From the NCBI GenBank assembly GCA_051209155.1, contig JBPJGB010000003.1: a DNA stretch of 64,000 nt. One strand, written 5' to 3'. A model generated the notes under the pieces. It was not told the origin of the DNA, ran no database searches, and saw only the letters and a program-made list of their open reading frames with translations. This stretch comes from Actomonas sp051209155 (GTDB lineage: Bacteria > Verrucomicrobiota > Verrucomicrobiia > Opitutales > Opitutaceae). Shown here piece by piece: positions 50,223-59,121 of this stretch. Made by a program: the position numbers and the translations under genes. The first letter of the stretch is position 1. Each line of letters opens with the position of its first letter.

Positions 50223-51344
50223 TCACCGCGCTCCCACCGTCGGCACGAACAAGACGCGCACCGGCGCGGGCACGCTGATCACGTTCGTCGTGTAGCGCAG
50301 CGCGCCGGTTTCCGGATCGATCGCAAACGAGGCCAGCGTGCTCGAGCGTTGCCCTGCCGCGACGAGCCAACGACCCGTTGGGTCGAGGTTGAAGTTCCGC
50401 GGCCAACTTCCGCGCACCGGCTCGCGCTCCACCGAAGTGAGCGCGCCCGAGGTCGGGTCGATGGCGAACACCGCAATCGTATCGTGGCCCCGGTTGCCCA
50501 CGTAAAGAAAACGACCATTTGGATGCACGCGCACTTCGGACGTGTTGTTGACCGGCGCATCATCGTGTTCCCCCAAGGTCGGCCACACCTTCACGAGCGT
50601 GAAATGCTCCGGCCCGGGCTCACGACGCACCTGGGCGACCACACTGCCGAGTTCTCCATTTACGTAGGCATAGGGCAGAGTCGGGTGGGAATCCATGTGT
50701 CGCGGTCCCGCGCCCGACGGCAGGTCCACCTGATCGGCCAAAGCGAGGGTCAACGCGTCCGGATCAACTGCGAGCGACCAGACGGTATCATTGCCGAGGT
50801 CCGGCACATGCAGGCGCAGACCGTCAGCCGAGAAACCGACCCAGTGCGTCCGAGACTGCGTTTGGATGGGGTGCGGCCGCTCGCCGCGAAACGGCATGGT
50901 GAGCGTGAAAACTTTGTCGGCCGCGAACCCACCGTCCGCCCGCAAGCGCACGAGGTTGGTGGTGCCCGCCCCCCAGTGCGCGGTCGCAAGCGTGCGCCCC
51001 GCCGGATCAACCGCGATATGGGTGGCCGATCCATTGGGCAGCGGCTTCTGTTCCCACAACTCAAGATCGCCCGCGGCGTTGTATTTGAGCACGGCGACAC
51101 CCGATCCCCGGTCACTGCTGTAGGACGAGTAGAGCAAGGGAAGCTCCGGGTGCGCCACCAACCACGAGCCGCTGCGCATCGCCACCACGCGTTCCGGTTC
51201 ACTCAAGGCACCGGAATCCAGATCGAGCTCCACGCGATAGATCCCCCCTTCTCCCGCGATCCACAAGGCCGCGGTCTCGGCGCGCGCCAGCGTCAGGGAC
51301 AGCAACCAGCCGAACACGACAACCAAAGGACGAAGCAATGTCAT
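50223..51344 (-). CDS. Lactonase-family beta-propeller protein (YbhE/6-phosphogluconolactonase-like)
   Basis: A 373-residue exported protein with signal peptide (LLRPLVVVFGWLLSLTLARA). It is built of seven-bladed propeller repeats such as RVVAMRSGSWLVAHPELPLL, RGSGVAVLKYNAAGDLEL and SAPVNNTSEVRVHPNGRFLYVGNRG-like stretches, here spelled VNNTSEVRVHPNGRFLYV and HDTIAVFAIDPTSGALT. The family contains 6-phosphogluconolactonases of the Pgl/YbhE type, but the signal peptide points to a periplasmic role so the reaction is unsure. A start at TTG 51356 would lengthen the protein by four residues. It faces the caspase-like gene tail to tail. Confidence 0.85.
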   Translation of the reverse strand: MTLLRPLVVVFGWLLSLTLARAETAALWIAGEGGIYRVELDLDSGALSEPERVVAMRSGSWLVAHPELPLLYSSYSSDRGSGVAVLKYNAAGDLELWEQKPLPNGSATHIAVDPAGRTLATAHWGAGTTNLVRLRADGGFAADKVFTLTMPFRGERPHPIQTQSRTHWVGFSADGLRLHVPDLGNDTVWSLAVDPDALTLALADQVDLPSGAGPRHMDSHPTLPYAYVNGELGSVVAQVRREPGPEHFTLVKVWPTLGEHDDAPVNNTSEVRVHPNGRFLYVGNRGHDTIAVFAIDPTSGALTSVEREPVRGSWPRNFNLDPTGRWLVAAGQRSSTLASFAIDPETGALRYTTNVISVPAPVRVLFVPTVGAR

Positions 51345-51448
51345 GGGCTGATCCAAGTCGGTTCAGGTGCGCGGCGCAGGCCAAACTTTGCTGACCGTGC
51401 ATTCAAATCTGGCCAGCCCTGCCACGATGCGCCAGATGGACGCGCAAC

Positions 51449-52594
51449 ATGGGCGCCTTCATCGAGCTGCAGAACATCACCCATCGTTACGGCAACACGA
51501 CCGTCGTCGCCGATACCTCGCTGGCGCTCAACAAAGGTGAGGTGTTTTCGCTGCTCGGACCCAGCGGCTGCGGCAAGACCACCCTGCTCCGCATTCTCGG
51601 CGGATTCCTCACGCCGGAAAAAGGCCGCGTGCTGGTCGACGGCCAGGACCTCACCCACGTCCCGCCCAACCGTCGCCCGATCAACACGGTATTTCAAAAC
51701 TACGCCCTTTTCCCGCACCTGAGCATTCGCGACAACATCGCCTTTGGACTCACCGTCGCCAAACGCCCGCGCGCCGAGATCGATACCGAAGTCGAACGCA
51801 TGCTGGACCTGATCCAGATGCACGAGCACGCCGACAAAAAACCCGGCCAAATCAGTGGCGGCCAAAAACAGCGCGTCGCCATCGCCCGCGCGCTCATCAA
51901 CCGCCCCCAGTTGCTCCTGCTCGACGAGCCCCTCGCCGCGCTCGATCTCAAGCTGCGCCAGCGCATGTTGATCGAACTCGACAACATCCACGATGAAGTC
52001 GGCATCACCTTCCTCTACGTCACCCACGACCAGGGTGAGGCCATGTCGCTCAGCGACCGCGTGGCGGTCATGAACAAAGGCCGTTTCGAGCAGATTGGTC
52101 GCCCGGCCGAAATCTACGAATCTCCCCGCAGTCGCTTTGTGGCGGAGTTCATCGGGGATACCAATCTCATCTCCGCCCACGTGACCCACGTCGTTTCTGA
52201 CAACTACGTCACACTGCGCCCCGGGAACCTCGGCGAAATCTCCCACCACTTCGGCGACCAAAAGAACGCGGGGCCGGACATTCTCGCCTGGAAGGACGTG
52301 CCCATGCAACCCGGTGCCCGGGTGGTCCTGTCGATGCGCCCGGAGAAGATCACGATCGCCGCTCAAAAGCCCGAACTCGCGCACGGGCACAATGCCGTGC
52401 GCGGCGTCGTCGAGGACCTGATCTACATGGGTTCGCGCACGCAGTTCCGCGTGCGCGTCGCCGACCAAACCCTCGTGGTTTGGCAACAGCACAACCGCTG
52501 CCTGCTCGATACCAAACCCCTCACCTGGGAGGACGAGGTCTGGTTGGCGTGGCACGCCGACGATGGTTACGTGATCGTGGAGAATCCGGCATGA
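51449..52594 (+). CDS. potA: Spermidine/putrescine ABC transporter ATP-binding protein
   Basis: ATPase subunit of a polyamine importer, 381 residues. Walker A is GPSGCGKTTLLR, the ABC signature is ISGGQKQRVAIARAL, and Walker B is LLLDEPLAALD, followed by the switch histidine in YVTHDQGEAMSLSDRV. A C-terminal TOBE domain follows (NRCLLDTKPLTWEDEVWL). It opens the potABCD operon and overlaps potB by four bases. Polyamine is the family substrate and PotD in the operon makes the assignment firm, although putrescine versus spermidine is not decided. Confidence 0.94.
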   Translation: MGAFIELQNITHRYGNTTVVADTSLALNKGEVFSLLGPSGCGKTTLLRILGGFLTPEKGRVLVDGQDLTHVPPNRRPINTVFQNYALFPHLSIRDNIAFGLTVAKRPRAEIDTEVERMLDLIQMHEHADKKPGQISGGQKQRVAIARALINRPQLLLLDEPLAALDLKLRQRMLIELDNIHDEVGITFLYVTHDQGEAMSLSDRVAVMNKGRFEQIGRPAEIYESPRSRFVAEFIGDTNLISAHVTHVVSDNYVTLRPGNLGEISHHFGDQKNAGPDILAWKDVPMQPGARVVLSMRPEKITIAAQKPELAHGHNAVRGVVEDLIYMGSRTQFRVRVADQTLVVWQQHNRCLLDTKPLTWEDEVWLAWHADDGYVIVENPA

Positions 52595-53481
52595 GAAAGC
52601 CGCGTTGGCTCGAAACGCTGTTGAGCATGCCGAGCTTCGGCTGGCTCGTGTTCTTCTTCGCCGTCCCGACGGTGCTGGTGTTTCTCCTCTCCTTCAAACC
52701 CGCTGACATCGGCGGCGGCATCGGCGAGGGTTGGACGCTCGAAACCTGGCGCGACATGGCCAACCCGAGTTATCCCTCGATCATCTGGCGCACCGTGTGG
52801 TTGAGCGTCGCGGCGACCGCCGCCTGCCTCGGTTTCGGAGTGCCGGTGGCTTATTGGATCGCACGGCTGCCCGCCCAATGGCGTCCGCGCGTGCTCCTGC
52901 TCATCATCCTGCCGTTTTGGACCAACTTCCTCATCCGCATCTTTGCGTGGCGCACGTTGCTGCACCCCGACGGCTTCATCAAAAGCATCGCCGTCAGCCT
53001 GGGTTGGGCCGAACCCAACACCCAACTGCTTTACAACGACTGGGCGATCCTGCTGGTGCTCGTCTACACCTACCTGCCCTTCGCCATCCTGCCCCTCTAC
53101 GCGGCGGCGGAGAAATTTGATTTCACCCTGCTCGACGCCGCCCGCGATCTTGGGTCCTCCCGCTGGCACGCGTTTCGCAAGGTGTTCCTGCCCGGCATTC
53201 GCATCGGTTTGCTGACGGCCTTCCTCATCGTCTTCATTCCCGCCCTCGGATCCTATGCCATTCCTGCCATCGTCGGCGGCCCCAGCAGCGAAATGATCGG
53301 CAACAAGATCGCCCAACGCGCGACCACCGATCGCAACCTGCCGCACGCCGCCGCGCTCGGGGCCGTGCTCACGCTCGTCATCTTCATCCCGCTCGTCGGC
53401 GCCGCCTACCTGCGCCGTCGCGGCGGCCCGGGCCCGACCGACGGTCGCCTCGGCACCGCGACTCCCGGAGGGCATCCGTGA
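52591..53481 (+). CDS. potB: Polyamine ABC transporter permease PotB
   Basis: Membrane permease of 296 residues from ATG 52591, six predicted helices (FGWLVFFFAVPTVLVFLLS, IWRTVWLSVAATAACLGFGV). The EAA-like cytoplasmic loop is LLDAARDLGSSRWHAFRKVF, which docks to PotA. It overlaps potA by four bases. Its stop is followed by a 127-base gap containing an inverted REP-like pair, unlike the other tight joints in the operon. Confidence 0.92.
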   Translation: MRKPRWLETLLSMPSFGWLVFFFAVPTVLVFLLSFKPADIGGGIGEGWTLETWRDMANPSYPSIIWRTVWLSVAATAACLGFGVPVAYWIARLPAQWRPRVLLLIILPFWTNFLIRIFAWRTLLHPDGFIKSIAVSLGWAEPNTQLLYNDWAILLVLVYTYLPFAILPLYAAAEKFDFTLLDAARDLGSSRWHAFRKVFLPGIRIGLLTAFLIVFIPALGSYAIPAIVGGPSSEMIGNKIAQRATTDRNLPHAAALGAVLTLVIFIPLVGAAYLRRRGGPGPTDGRLGTATPGGHP

Positions 53482-53498
53482 AAACCATCTTCCGCAAT

Positions 53499-53588
53499 GT
53501 GGCCGCGAGCGTCAGCGAGTGGTGCTGCCCGCACTCAGCTGACGCCGGGATCGTTGCCCCCGGTCCCGGCCTCACCGCGGCCGGCTAC
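53499..53588. repeat. Inverted REP-like pair (REPIN) between potB and potC
   Basis: The left unit GTGG plus CCGCGAGCGTCAGCGAGTGG (53499-53522) matches the element at 38092. The right unit is reversed: CCGGCCTCACCGCGGCCGGC with TAC after it, i.e. GTAGCCGGCCGCGGTGAGGC on the minus strand. The heads point outward at about 90 bases, and GCACTCAGCTGACGCCGGG in the middle is an imperfect inverted copy of the left unit. Confidence 0.75.
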
Positions 53589-53608
53589 AAATCACCTCAC
53601 TCCGCCCG

Positions 53609-54382
53609 ATGAAGCCGAGCCGACTGCCCTTCATCACCGCGCTGCTCGTGCTGTTGTTCTTCTACCTGCCCATTGGGGTGCTGGTGGTGCAGTCCTTCAA
53701 TGCAGCCAAGTTCGGCGGCCAGTGGCAGGGTTTCTCCCTTCGTTGGTATCAGGAGCTGTGGGAACGCTCCGACATCCACGACGCCGCGTGGAACACCCTG
53801 CTGATCGCCCTCGCTTCCACCGGCCTCTCCGTCGTGCTCGGCGCCCTCGCGGCCTGGTGTATCCACCGTTTCCGCACACGCCTGCAGCGCGTGCACTACG
53901 GCCTGATCTACGCGCCGTTGGTGGTGCCCGACATTCTGATGGGCATCAGCCTGCTCTTCCTTTTCGTGCACATCGGCGCTCAACTCAACCTCGCCACCGT
54001 CATCCTCGCGCACACCACCTTTTGCCTCAGCTACGTCACCCTCGTCATGCTGGGTCGACTGCAGGATTTCGACGAATCGGTGATCGAAGCCGCACAGGAT
54101 CTCGGCGCGGGTTGGCCGGTCATCCTGCGTCGCATCCTGCTCCCGCTGCTCGGGCCCGGCCTGGCCGCCGGCGCCCTCCTGGCCTTCACCCTGAGCATCG
54201 ACGATTTCGTGATAACTTTTCTGGTCTCCGGTCCCGGCAACACTACCTTGCCGGTGAAAATCTTCAGCATGATGCGCCGCAGCTCGCCGCAGGTGATCAA
54301 CGCCCTGAGCGTCATCTTCATGGCAGTCACGTTCGTCATGGTCCTCCTCAGCCAACGCTTCACTCGATCCACTCATGAATAA
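53609..54382 (+). CDS. potC: Polyamine ABC transporter permease PotC
   Basis: Permease of 257 residues, six helices, beginning LPFITALLVLLFFYLPIGVL. The EAA loop is VIEAAQDLGAGWPVILRRIL and STVLVTFLVSGPG-like FVITFLVSGPGNTTLPVKIF is typical of PotC. It overlaps potD by eight bases. The start is separated from potB by the REP-like pair. Confidence 0.92.
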   Translation: MKPSRLPFITALLVLLFFYLPIGVLVVQSFNAAKFGGQWQGFSLRWYQELWERSDIHDAAWNTLLIALASTGLSVVLGALAAWCIHRFRTRLQRVHYGLIYAPLVVPDILMGISLLFLFVHIGAQLNLATVILAHTTFCLSYVTLVMLGRLQDFDESVIEAAQDLGAGWPVILRRILLPLLGPGLAAGALLAFTLSIDDFVITFLVSGPGNTTLPVKIFSMMRRSSPQVINALSVIFMAVTFVMVLLSQRFTRSTHE

Positions 54383-55433
54383 GAAGAACACCCTCCGACT
54401 GCTCGCGGCCGGCCTGTGCGCCGGTTTCGTTCTCTTCCTGGCCGGTTGCGCCAAAAAGAAGGAAACCCTCCACGTCTACATCTGGAGCGACTATCTGGCC
54501 GAAGGCATCATCGAAGAGTTTGAGGCCGCCAACGACTGCGAGGTCATCATCGACAACTACGACTCCAACGAAGTGCTGCACGCCAAGCTCAAGGGCGGCG
54601 CCACCGGCTACGACGTCGTGTTCCCCTCCAGCTACGTGGTGAGCATGATGGTCGCCGACGGCCTGCTGCAGCCGATCAACCACGCCAACATTCCGAACCT
54701 CAAGAATCTCGACCCGACCTTCGTGAACAACGTGTCCATCGACAAGAAGATGGAATACAGCGTGCCCTACATGACCGGGTCGACCGGCATCGCCTACCGC
54801 AGCGACGAGATCTCCGAGTTCACCCCTTCCTGGACGATGTTTGCCCGCCAGGATCTGGCCGGTCGCATGACGCTGCTCGACGACCCGCGCGAGGTCATCG
54901 GCGTCGCCCTCAAGACCCTCGGTTACAGCCTCAACAGCACCAACGAAGCTGAGATCAACGCCGCCGCCGATCTGGTGATCGAGTGGAAGAAGAACATCGC
55001 CCGCTTCGAATCCGAAGCCTTCAAGGCCGGCATCGCCTCCAAGGAATTCTGGTTGGTGCAGGGCTGGGGTGGCGACATCCAGCAGGTCATCGATGAGAAC
55101 GAGGATGAGAACATTGTCTTCGTGCTGCCGACCGAAGGTTTCCCGATGTGGGAAGATACCATGGCCATCCCGGCCGGCAGCGACAACGTCGCCCTCGCCG
55201 AGAAGTTCATCAACTACCTGCACGATCCGGCCATCGCCGCGCGCAACATCGAATACAACTACTACCTCTGCCCCAATGCCGCCGCCTACCCGCTCTTGAG
55301 CGAGGAAATCAAGGCCAACCCGGTGGTCTTCATCCCCGAGGACCTGCTGCCCAAGGGGGAGCAAACCCTCGACATCGGCGACGACCTGCAGAAATACACC
55401 GACGCGTGGGACCGCGTGAAAGCGGCGCAGTAA
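54375..55433 (+). CDS. potD: Polyamine-binding lipoprotein PotD
   Basis: Substrate-binding protein of 352 residues, made as a lipoprotein with lipobox LFLAGC (Cys near residue 25). ETLHVYIWSDYLAEGIIEEF and GYDVVFPSSYVVSMMVADGL are conserved PotD/PotF blocks, and VLPTEGFPMWEDTMAIPAGS is the ligand-site loop. It overlaps potC by eight bases and closes the operon with a strong terminator. A diderm using a lipidated binding protein is not unusual in this phylum. Confidence 0.93.
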   Translation: MNKKNTLRLLAAGLCAGFVLFLAGCAKKKETLHVYIWSDYLAEGIIEEFEAANDCEVIIDNYDSNEVLHAKLKGGATGYDVVFPSSYVVSMMVADGLLQPINHANIPNLKNLDPTFVNNVSIDKKMEYSVPYMTGSTGIAYRSDEISEFTPSWTMFARQDLAGRMTLLDDPREVIGVALKTLGYSLNSTNEAEINAAADLVIEWKKNIARFESEAFKAGIASKEFWLVQGWGGDIQQVIDENEDENIVFVLPTEGFPMWEDTMAIPAGSDNVALAEKFINYLHDPAIAARNIEYNYYLCPNAAAYPLLSEEIKANPVVFIPEDLLPKGEQTLDIGDDLQKYTDAWDRVKAAQ

Positions 55434-55463
55434 ACTACCCTGCCGCTTCCAGTCCGATCACGC

Positions 55464-55498
55464 AAAAGGCCGCCGGAATCCCGGCGGCCTTTTCGTTT
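55464..55498 (+). terminator. Intrinsic terminator of potABCD
   Basis: A 13-bp perfect stem AAAAGGCCGCCGG/CCGGCGGCCTTTT (55464-55476 with 55481-55493) has an AATC loop. A-rich and T-rich flanks on both sides make it plausible in both directions, also for the convergent symporter gene. Confidence 0.9.
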
Positions 55499-55517
55499 TA
55501 GAACAACGCCTGATTCG

Positions 55518-56921
55518 TCAGGCAGGAGTCCCGTTGGTTTCGGCGTCCCGTTCCGCCGCGATGGCAGCCTCCATCTCTTTCTCCACCGCCGGCGTGATCT
55601 TGTAGAAGAACACCGCCGATCCTGCCAGGACCGCGAAGCCGGCCGGAATCCAGCTCATGATCAGCCGCAGCCCCTCGATGGTCTCCGGCGTCTGATCCTC
55701 GTTGGCCACAAACCCGAAGGAATTGAGCAGGACCAGCGCGATCGCCGGGCCGATCGACCAACCGATCTTTTGCGAGAAGGTGCCAGCCGAGAACAGCAGG
55801 CCGGTCGAACGCTGACCGAGCTTCCACTGTCCCCAGTCGGCCGTGTCAGCGATCATCGACCAGAAAAGCGGCATCAGCGGCGCCGCGATTCCGGAACTGA
55901 TGAACTGGTGCGCCACAATGAGCGTCAGGTTATCAGCCGGCACAAAATAGAAGAGACCGATCATGATCGCGGACACGAAATTGATGATGATGAAGGCCTT
56001 CTTTTTGCCGCCGAGGAACTCCGCGATCTGCTTGGTGAAGAGCACGCCGACGATTTGCACGATGTTGCTCGTGAGGTGGAAGTAACCGCCCCACTCCGTG
56101 TTGCCGGAGACGTATTTGAAATAGTGGATGGCTACGCCACCACGCACCGCGATCCAGATGATGGTGAGCACACTCACCAAAATCATCGCGACCCACGGGC
56201 CGTTCTTAACCAAACCGCTCAAGTCCTTGAGCACGTTGTTCGATTGGTTCTTCGGCGCGACCACACGTTCCTTCGAAGTCTTGAAGGTGATGAAGAACGA
56301 AATCGCCGCGATCACCGCGTAGACCGAGACCGCAAGCGTGAAACCGAGCCGCTCGTTGCCGCCGCCGAGAACCTTGACCAGGCCAAGCATTGTGGCGCTC
56401 ACCACCGCCGTGCCGGCGAAAGACCCCACAAAGCGAAAGGACGAAAGCACGGTGCGCTCCTCCGACTTGGCCGTCATCACGCCCATCAAGGCAGAATACG
56501 GGATGTTGATCATGGTGTAGACCATCGTCAGCGCCGTGTAGGTCACATACGCGTAGACCAGGCGGCCGCCATCGCTCAGGTCGAAGGCCGTGAACGTCAG
56601 CACGCCAATGATCATATAGGGCGGGATCATCCACAGCAGCCACGGCCGGAACTTGCCCATCTTCGACTTCGTGCGATCCGCGATCATGCCCATGATCGGA
56701 TCGTTGATCCAATCCCACGTGCGGGTGAAAAAGATCATCGCCGCCGCCGCGGACGCCCCGATCGCCATCACATCCGTGTAATAGTAGGTCAGGAAGTTCA
56801 TGAAGATGCCGAAATACAGGCAGGAGGCAAAATCGCCGAAGGCGTAGCCGACCTTTTCGGTCATCTTCAGTTTGGCTGCGGGATCGTCGGCAGCCGGGAC
56901 GGAGACAGCGTCTTTAGACAT
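55518..56921 (-). CDS. GPH family sugar:cation symporter (MFS)
   Basis: A 467-residue polytopic membrane protein of the glycoside-pentoside-hexuronide family, relatives of MelB. Family marks are KVGYAFGDFASCLYFGIF, TRTWDWINDPIMGMIADRTK (the loop with the cation-site Asp), GKFRPWLLWMIPPYMIIG, and MVYTMINIPYSALMGVM. About 12 helices are visible. The sugar is not known. No glycosidase gene is adjacent. Its upstream region of about 240 bases separates it from the Nramp gene, which is on the same strand. Confidence 0.9.
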   Translation of the reverse strand: MSKDAVSVPAADDPAAKLKMTEKVGYAFGDFASCLYFGIFMNFLTYYYTDVMAIGASAAAAMIFFTRTWDWINDPIMGMIADRTKSKMGKFRPWLLWMIPPYMIIGVLTFTAFDLSDGGRLVYAYVTYTALTMVYTMINIPYSALMGVMTAKSEERTVLSSFRFVGSFAGTAVVSATMLGLVKVLGGGNERLGFTLAVSVYAVIAAISFFITFKTSKERVVAPKNQSNNVLKDLSGLVKNGPWVAMILVSVLTIIWIAVRGGVAIHYFKYVSGNTEWGGYFHLTSNIVQIVGVLFTKQIAEFLGGKKKAFIIINFVSAIMIGLFYFVPADNLTLIVAHQFISSGIAAPLMPLFWSMIADTADWGQWKLGQRSTGLLFSAGTFSQKIGWSIGPAIALVLLNSFGFVANEDQTPETIEGLRLIMSWIPAGFAVLAGSAVFFYKITPAVEKEMEAAIAAERDAETNGTPA

Positions 56922-57165
56922 AGATAAGGGTATAGCGGGGTATGGGGAAGACCGGGCTAAGCCCGGAACTCGGAATGCGCCCGGATCGTGGCGGTCGACC
57001 GGTCGCGTGCAACCCGGAAACGACTCTCTCTTTGAAACCTGACAACCGTGTCGCGACTTCTCGCCGGGACGGGGAAAAGAATCTCAAGAACGCAAAAACG
57101 ATCCTTCGCTCGCCTTCGCCCGCCATCGCGGACCATGGGCCCGCCCGGATTGCGAAATCGAGGCC
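56922..57165. other. Intergenic stretch upstream of the GPH symporter gene
   Basis: A 244-base gap with no gene. It contains CCGGGCT/GCCCGG-type and GGTCGACC palindromes and is the likely promoter region of the symporter, but no clear promoter or operator is identified. Confidence 0.5.
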
Positions 57166-58359
57166 TCACCCGCCCCAGCGCTCCAGCACTTCCACCACGA
57201 GGATGGCGCCGAACAGCGCCAAGGCTCCGAGCAGGGCCACGTTCGCCCGCCAACTGTTGCGCGCTCCGCCGACCCACTCGCGCCGGTTGTTCATCACCAG
57301 CAGCAGCGTCGCCAGGAACGGCATGAAAAACGCCCCGGCAATCGCATAGACGATCACCACCAGCAAAGGCTGCTCGGCCACCGTCAGCACGAGCGGCGGA
57401 ATCCCCAGGAACAGCAAATAGCCGCGATACGCCGCCGAGCGACCCGACGGCAAAGTCGTGTCGAAAGCCGCCACCGCAGGTCCGGCCGACCGGGCCCGCC
57501 AAGCCGCCCACCAATCGGCGAAGAGGTAAGGCACGCCCTGCCAGACCCCGAGCAACGACGAGAAGACCGCGCACCAAAAACCGGTTAAAAATGCCACGCG
57601 GCCTCCCGGCCCAAGTAACTCTCCGAGCCGCACACTGAGCGCCTCCACCAACGCCCGCCCCGATGCATTTTCCGGATGGGCCCCGGCTGCGATCACCACC
57701 ATCGCCAAACCGAACACCGCCGTGAGCGTATACGCCACCGTCACATCCCAGCGCATGTTCCGCAGCCACCCGATCGCATTCCACCCTTTCTCCCGCATCC
57801 AATAGCCGTGGCAAAGCAGGGTCACACTTCCGCCCACCCCGCCGATCAAACCAACCAGGAACCACACCCCGCCCTCCGGCACGGTCGGCACCAGCAGACC
57901 GTGCCAGATCGCTCCCGCCCGCGGCGCCAGCAGGACCCCGCACCACACCACCACCCCAAACATCAAGCCGACCAACCCTTGCATCACCCGCTCGAATACG
58001 CCGAAGCGGCCCCGCCAGACCACGGCCACACCACCAAGTGCATGCAGCGCCGTCCACCATCCGACGTTCCCTGGCAGGGCTGGCCACAGCGCCTTGATCG
58101 CAAACCCGCACGCCGAGCCCAACGCCCCCGCGACGAGAAAACTCCAAGCAACCAGATAGGCGCCAAAGTAGGCCGATACCCACCGCGGCAACCGTCGCAC
58201 CATCCCGCGAATCAGCGTCTCCCCCGCCGCCAACTGCCAGCGCCCGAGACCTTCGTTGAGCACCGCCTTACACACCGCGCCCGCGACCACCGCCCATAAC
58301 ACCGCCACCCCATGCCGCTGGCCGGCGACCGCCGCCGCGATCAGGTCGCCCGCGCCCAC
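57166..58359 (-). CDS. Nramp family divalent metal transporter (N-terminus frameshifted)
   Basis: A 397-residue frame that starts at GTG 58359, in the middle of what should be the first transmembrane helix: GAGDLIAAAVAGQRHG. Nramp transporters import Mn2+ or Fe2+ with protons; the conserved Asp in GAGD is part of the metal site. Further family blocks include about ten helices, GLAMVVIAAGAHPE and FFMPFLATLLLVMNNRREW. The expected N-terminus, including GPGILVAA, is found upstream in another frame, so the gene as read has a one-base deletion. A start at the internal GTG would remove part of helix 1. It is likely part of the operon with trpF, whose stop overlaps the upstream ribosome-binding site. 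Confidence 0.8.
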   Translation of the reverse strand: MGAGDLIAAAVAGQRHGVAVLWAVVAGAVCKAVLNEGLGRWQLAAGETLIRGMVRRLPRWVSAYFGAYLVAWSFLVAGALGSACGFAIKALWPALPGNVGWWTALHALGGVAVVWRGRFGVFERVMQGLVGLMFGVVVWCGVLLAPRAGAIWHGLLVPTVPEGGVWFLVGLIGGVGGSVTLLCHGYWMREKGWNAIGWLRNMRWDVTVAYTLTAVFGLAMVVIAAGAHPENASGRALVEALSVRLGELLGPGGRVAFLTGFWCAVFSSLLGVWQGVPYLFADWWAAWRARSAGPAVAAFDTTLPSGRSAAYRGYLLFLGIPPLVLTVAEQPLLVVIVYAIAGAFFMPFLATLLLVMNNRREWVGGARNSWRANVALLGALALFGAILVVEVLERWGG

Positions 58360-58445
58360 CCCCGTGCGGCCACGAGGATACCCGGACCGACGCGCCAGCG
58401 CTGCCCGTCGGGGGCTGATGGCGGCGGAGCAACGGGCGCGGACAT
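58341..58445 (-). pseudogene. Displaced N-terminal fragment of the Nramp gene
   Basis: A 34-codon frame starting at ATG 58445, six bases after a good GAGGAG ribosome-binding site, encodes MSAPVAPPPSAPDGQRW and then RVGPGILVAA, the expected Nramp N-terminus, before stopping at TGA. One extra base at about 58365 would join it to the GTG 58359 frame with ATGVGAGDL restored. Confidence 0.8.
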
Positions 58446-58455
58446 CGGTCGCTCC

Positions 58456-59121
58456 TCAGGCCTGCGCCGCCGTTCGCGCCCGATGAATCGCCAAAACCAA
58501 TGCCCGAATTTTCGCGTGATCCTTGATGCCGGGCGCGGTCTCCACCCCGCTGTTCACGTCGAGAAAACCCGTGCCGGTCGCCGTCAAGGCCTCGCCGACA
58601 TTCGCCGGGGAAAGCCCGCCCGACAGAATCCAGGTCGTATCCGGAAACTGCTCACGGTGCCGACGAAATTTCGCCCAGTCACCGGTCTCGCCGGTGCCGC
58701 CAAACTTGTCGCGATGAAAGGTGTCCATCAAAACCGTGCCTGCCGCGGCGCGCATCCAATTCGGCACGTCGTCCGCCGGCGGCAGTTTTGGCACCAGCCA
58801 GAGCCGCTCCCGGCCAATTTGCTGTGACCAACTCGCCACTCGGGATTCGGCGCCCGCCACTTGGAAGTGAATCTGCAGTCGATCAAATCCGGCCTCCAGC
58901 ACCTCGGCCACGGCGGCCTCATCCGGCTCCACCAGCACCGCGACCCGCTTGCGCCCCTCCGGCAAGCGCGGCGCCATGTCGCGATACTGCCGCAGCGACA
59001 CATACCGCGGTGACTGGGGATACAGGATGAACCCGAGGCAATCGGCGCCGGCTCGATCGGCGAACTCCGCATCGACGAGCGTGGTCAGCCCACAGACCTT
59101 GATGCGCACGCCATCGATCAT
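58456..59121 (-). CDS. trpF: Phosphoribosylanthranilate isomerase
   Basis: Tryptophan pathway enzyme of 221 residues from ATG 59121. RIKVCGLTTLVDAEFADRAG has the catalytic Cys, GADCLGFILYPQSPRYVSL the phosphate-loop motif, and the Asp and phosphate-binding GGLSPANVGEAL and GFLDVNSGVE complete the barrel. It is longer than some bacterial TrpF by about 20 residues through an internal loop near KFGGTGETG. It overlaps the DegT gene by four bases. No other trp gene is adjacent; next downstream on the strand is the frameshifted Nramp gene. Confidence 0.95.
   Translation of the reverse strand: MIDGVRIKVCGLTTLVDAEFADRAGADCLGFILYPQSPRYVSLRQYRDMAPRLPEGRKRVAVLVEPDEAAVAEVLEAGFDRLQIHFQVAGAESRVASWSQQIGRERLWLVPKLPPADDVPNWMRAAAGTVLMDTFHRDKFGGTGETGDWAKFRRHREQFPDTTWILSGGLSPANVGEALTATGTGFLDVNSGVETAPGIKDHAKIRALVLAIHRARTAAQA

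Noticed and set aside
50223..51344. Naming this propeller protein pgl with a role in the pentose phosphate pathway.
   Set aside because: A signal peptide indicates export, and no pentose phosphate genes adjoin it, so only the family is reported.
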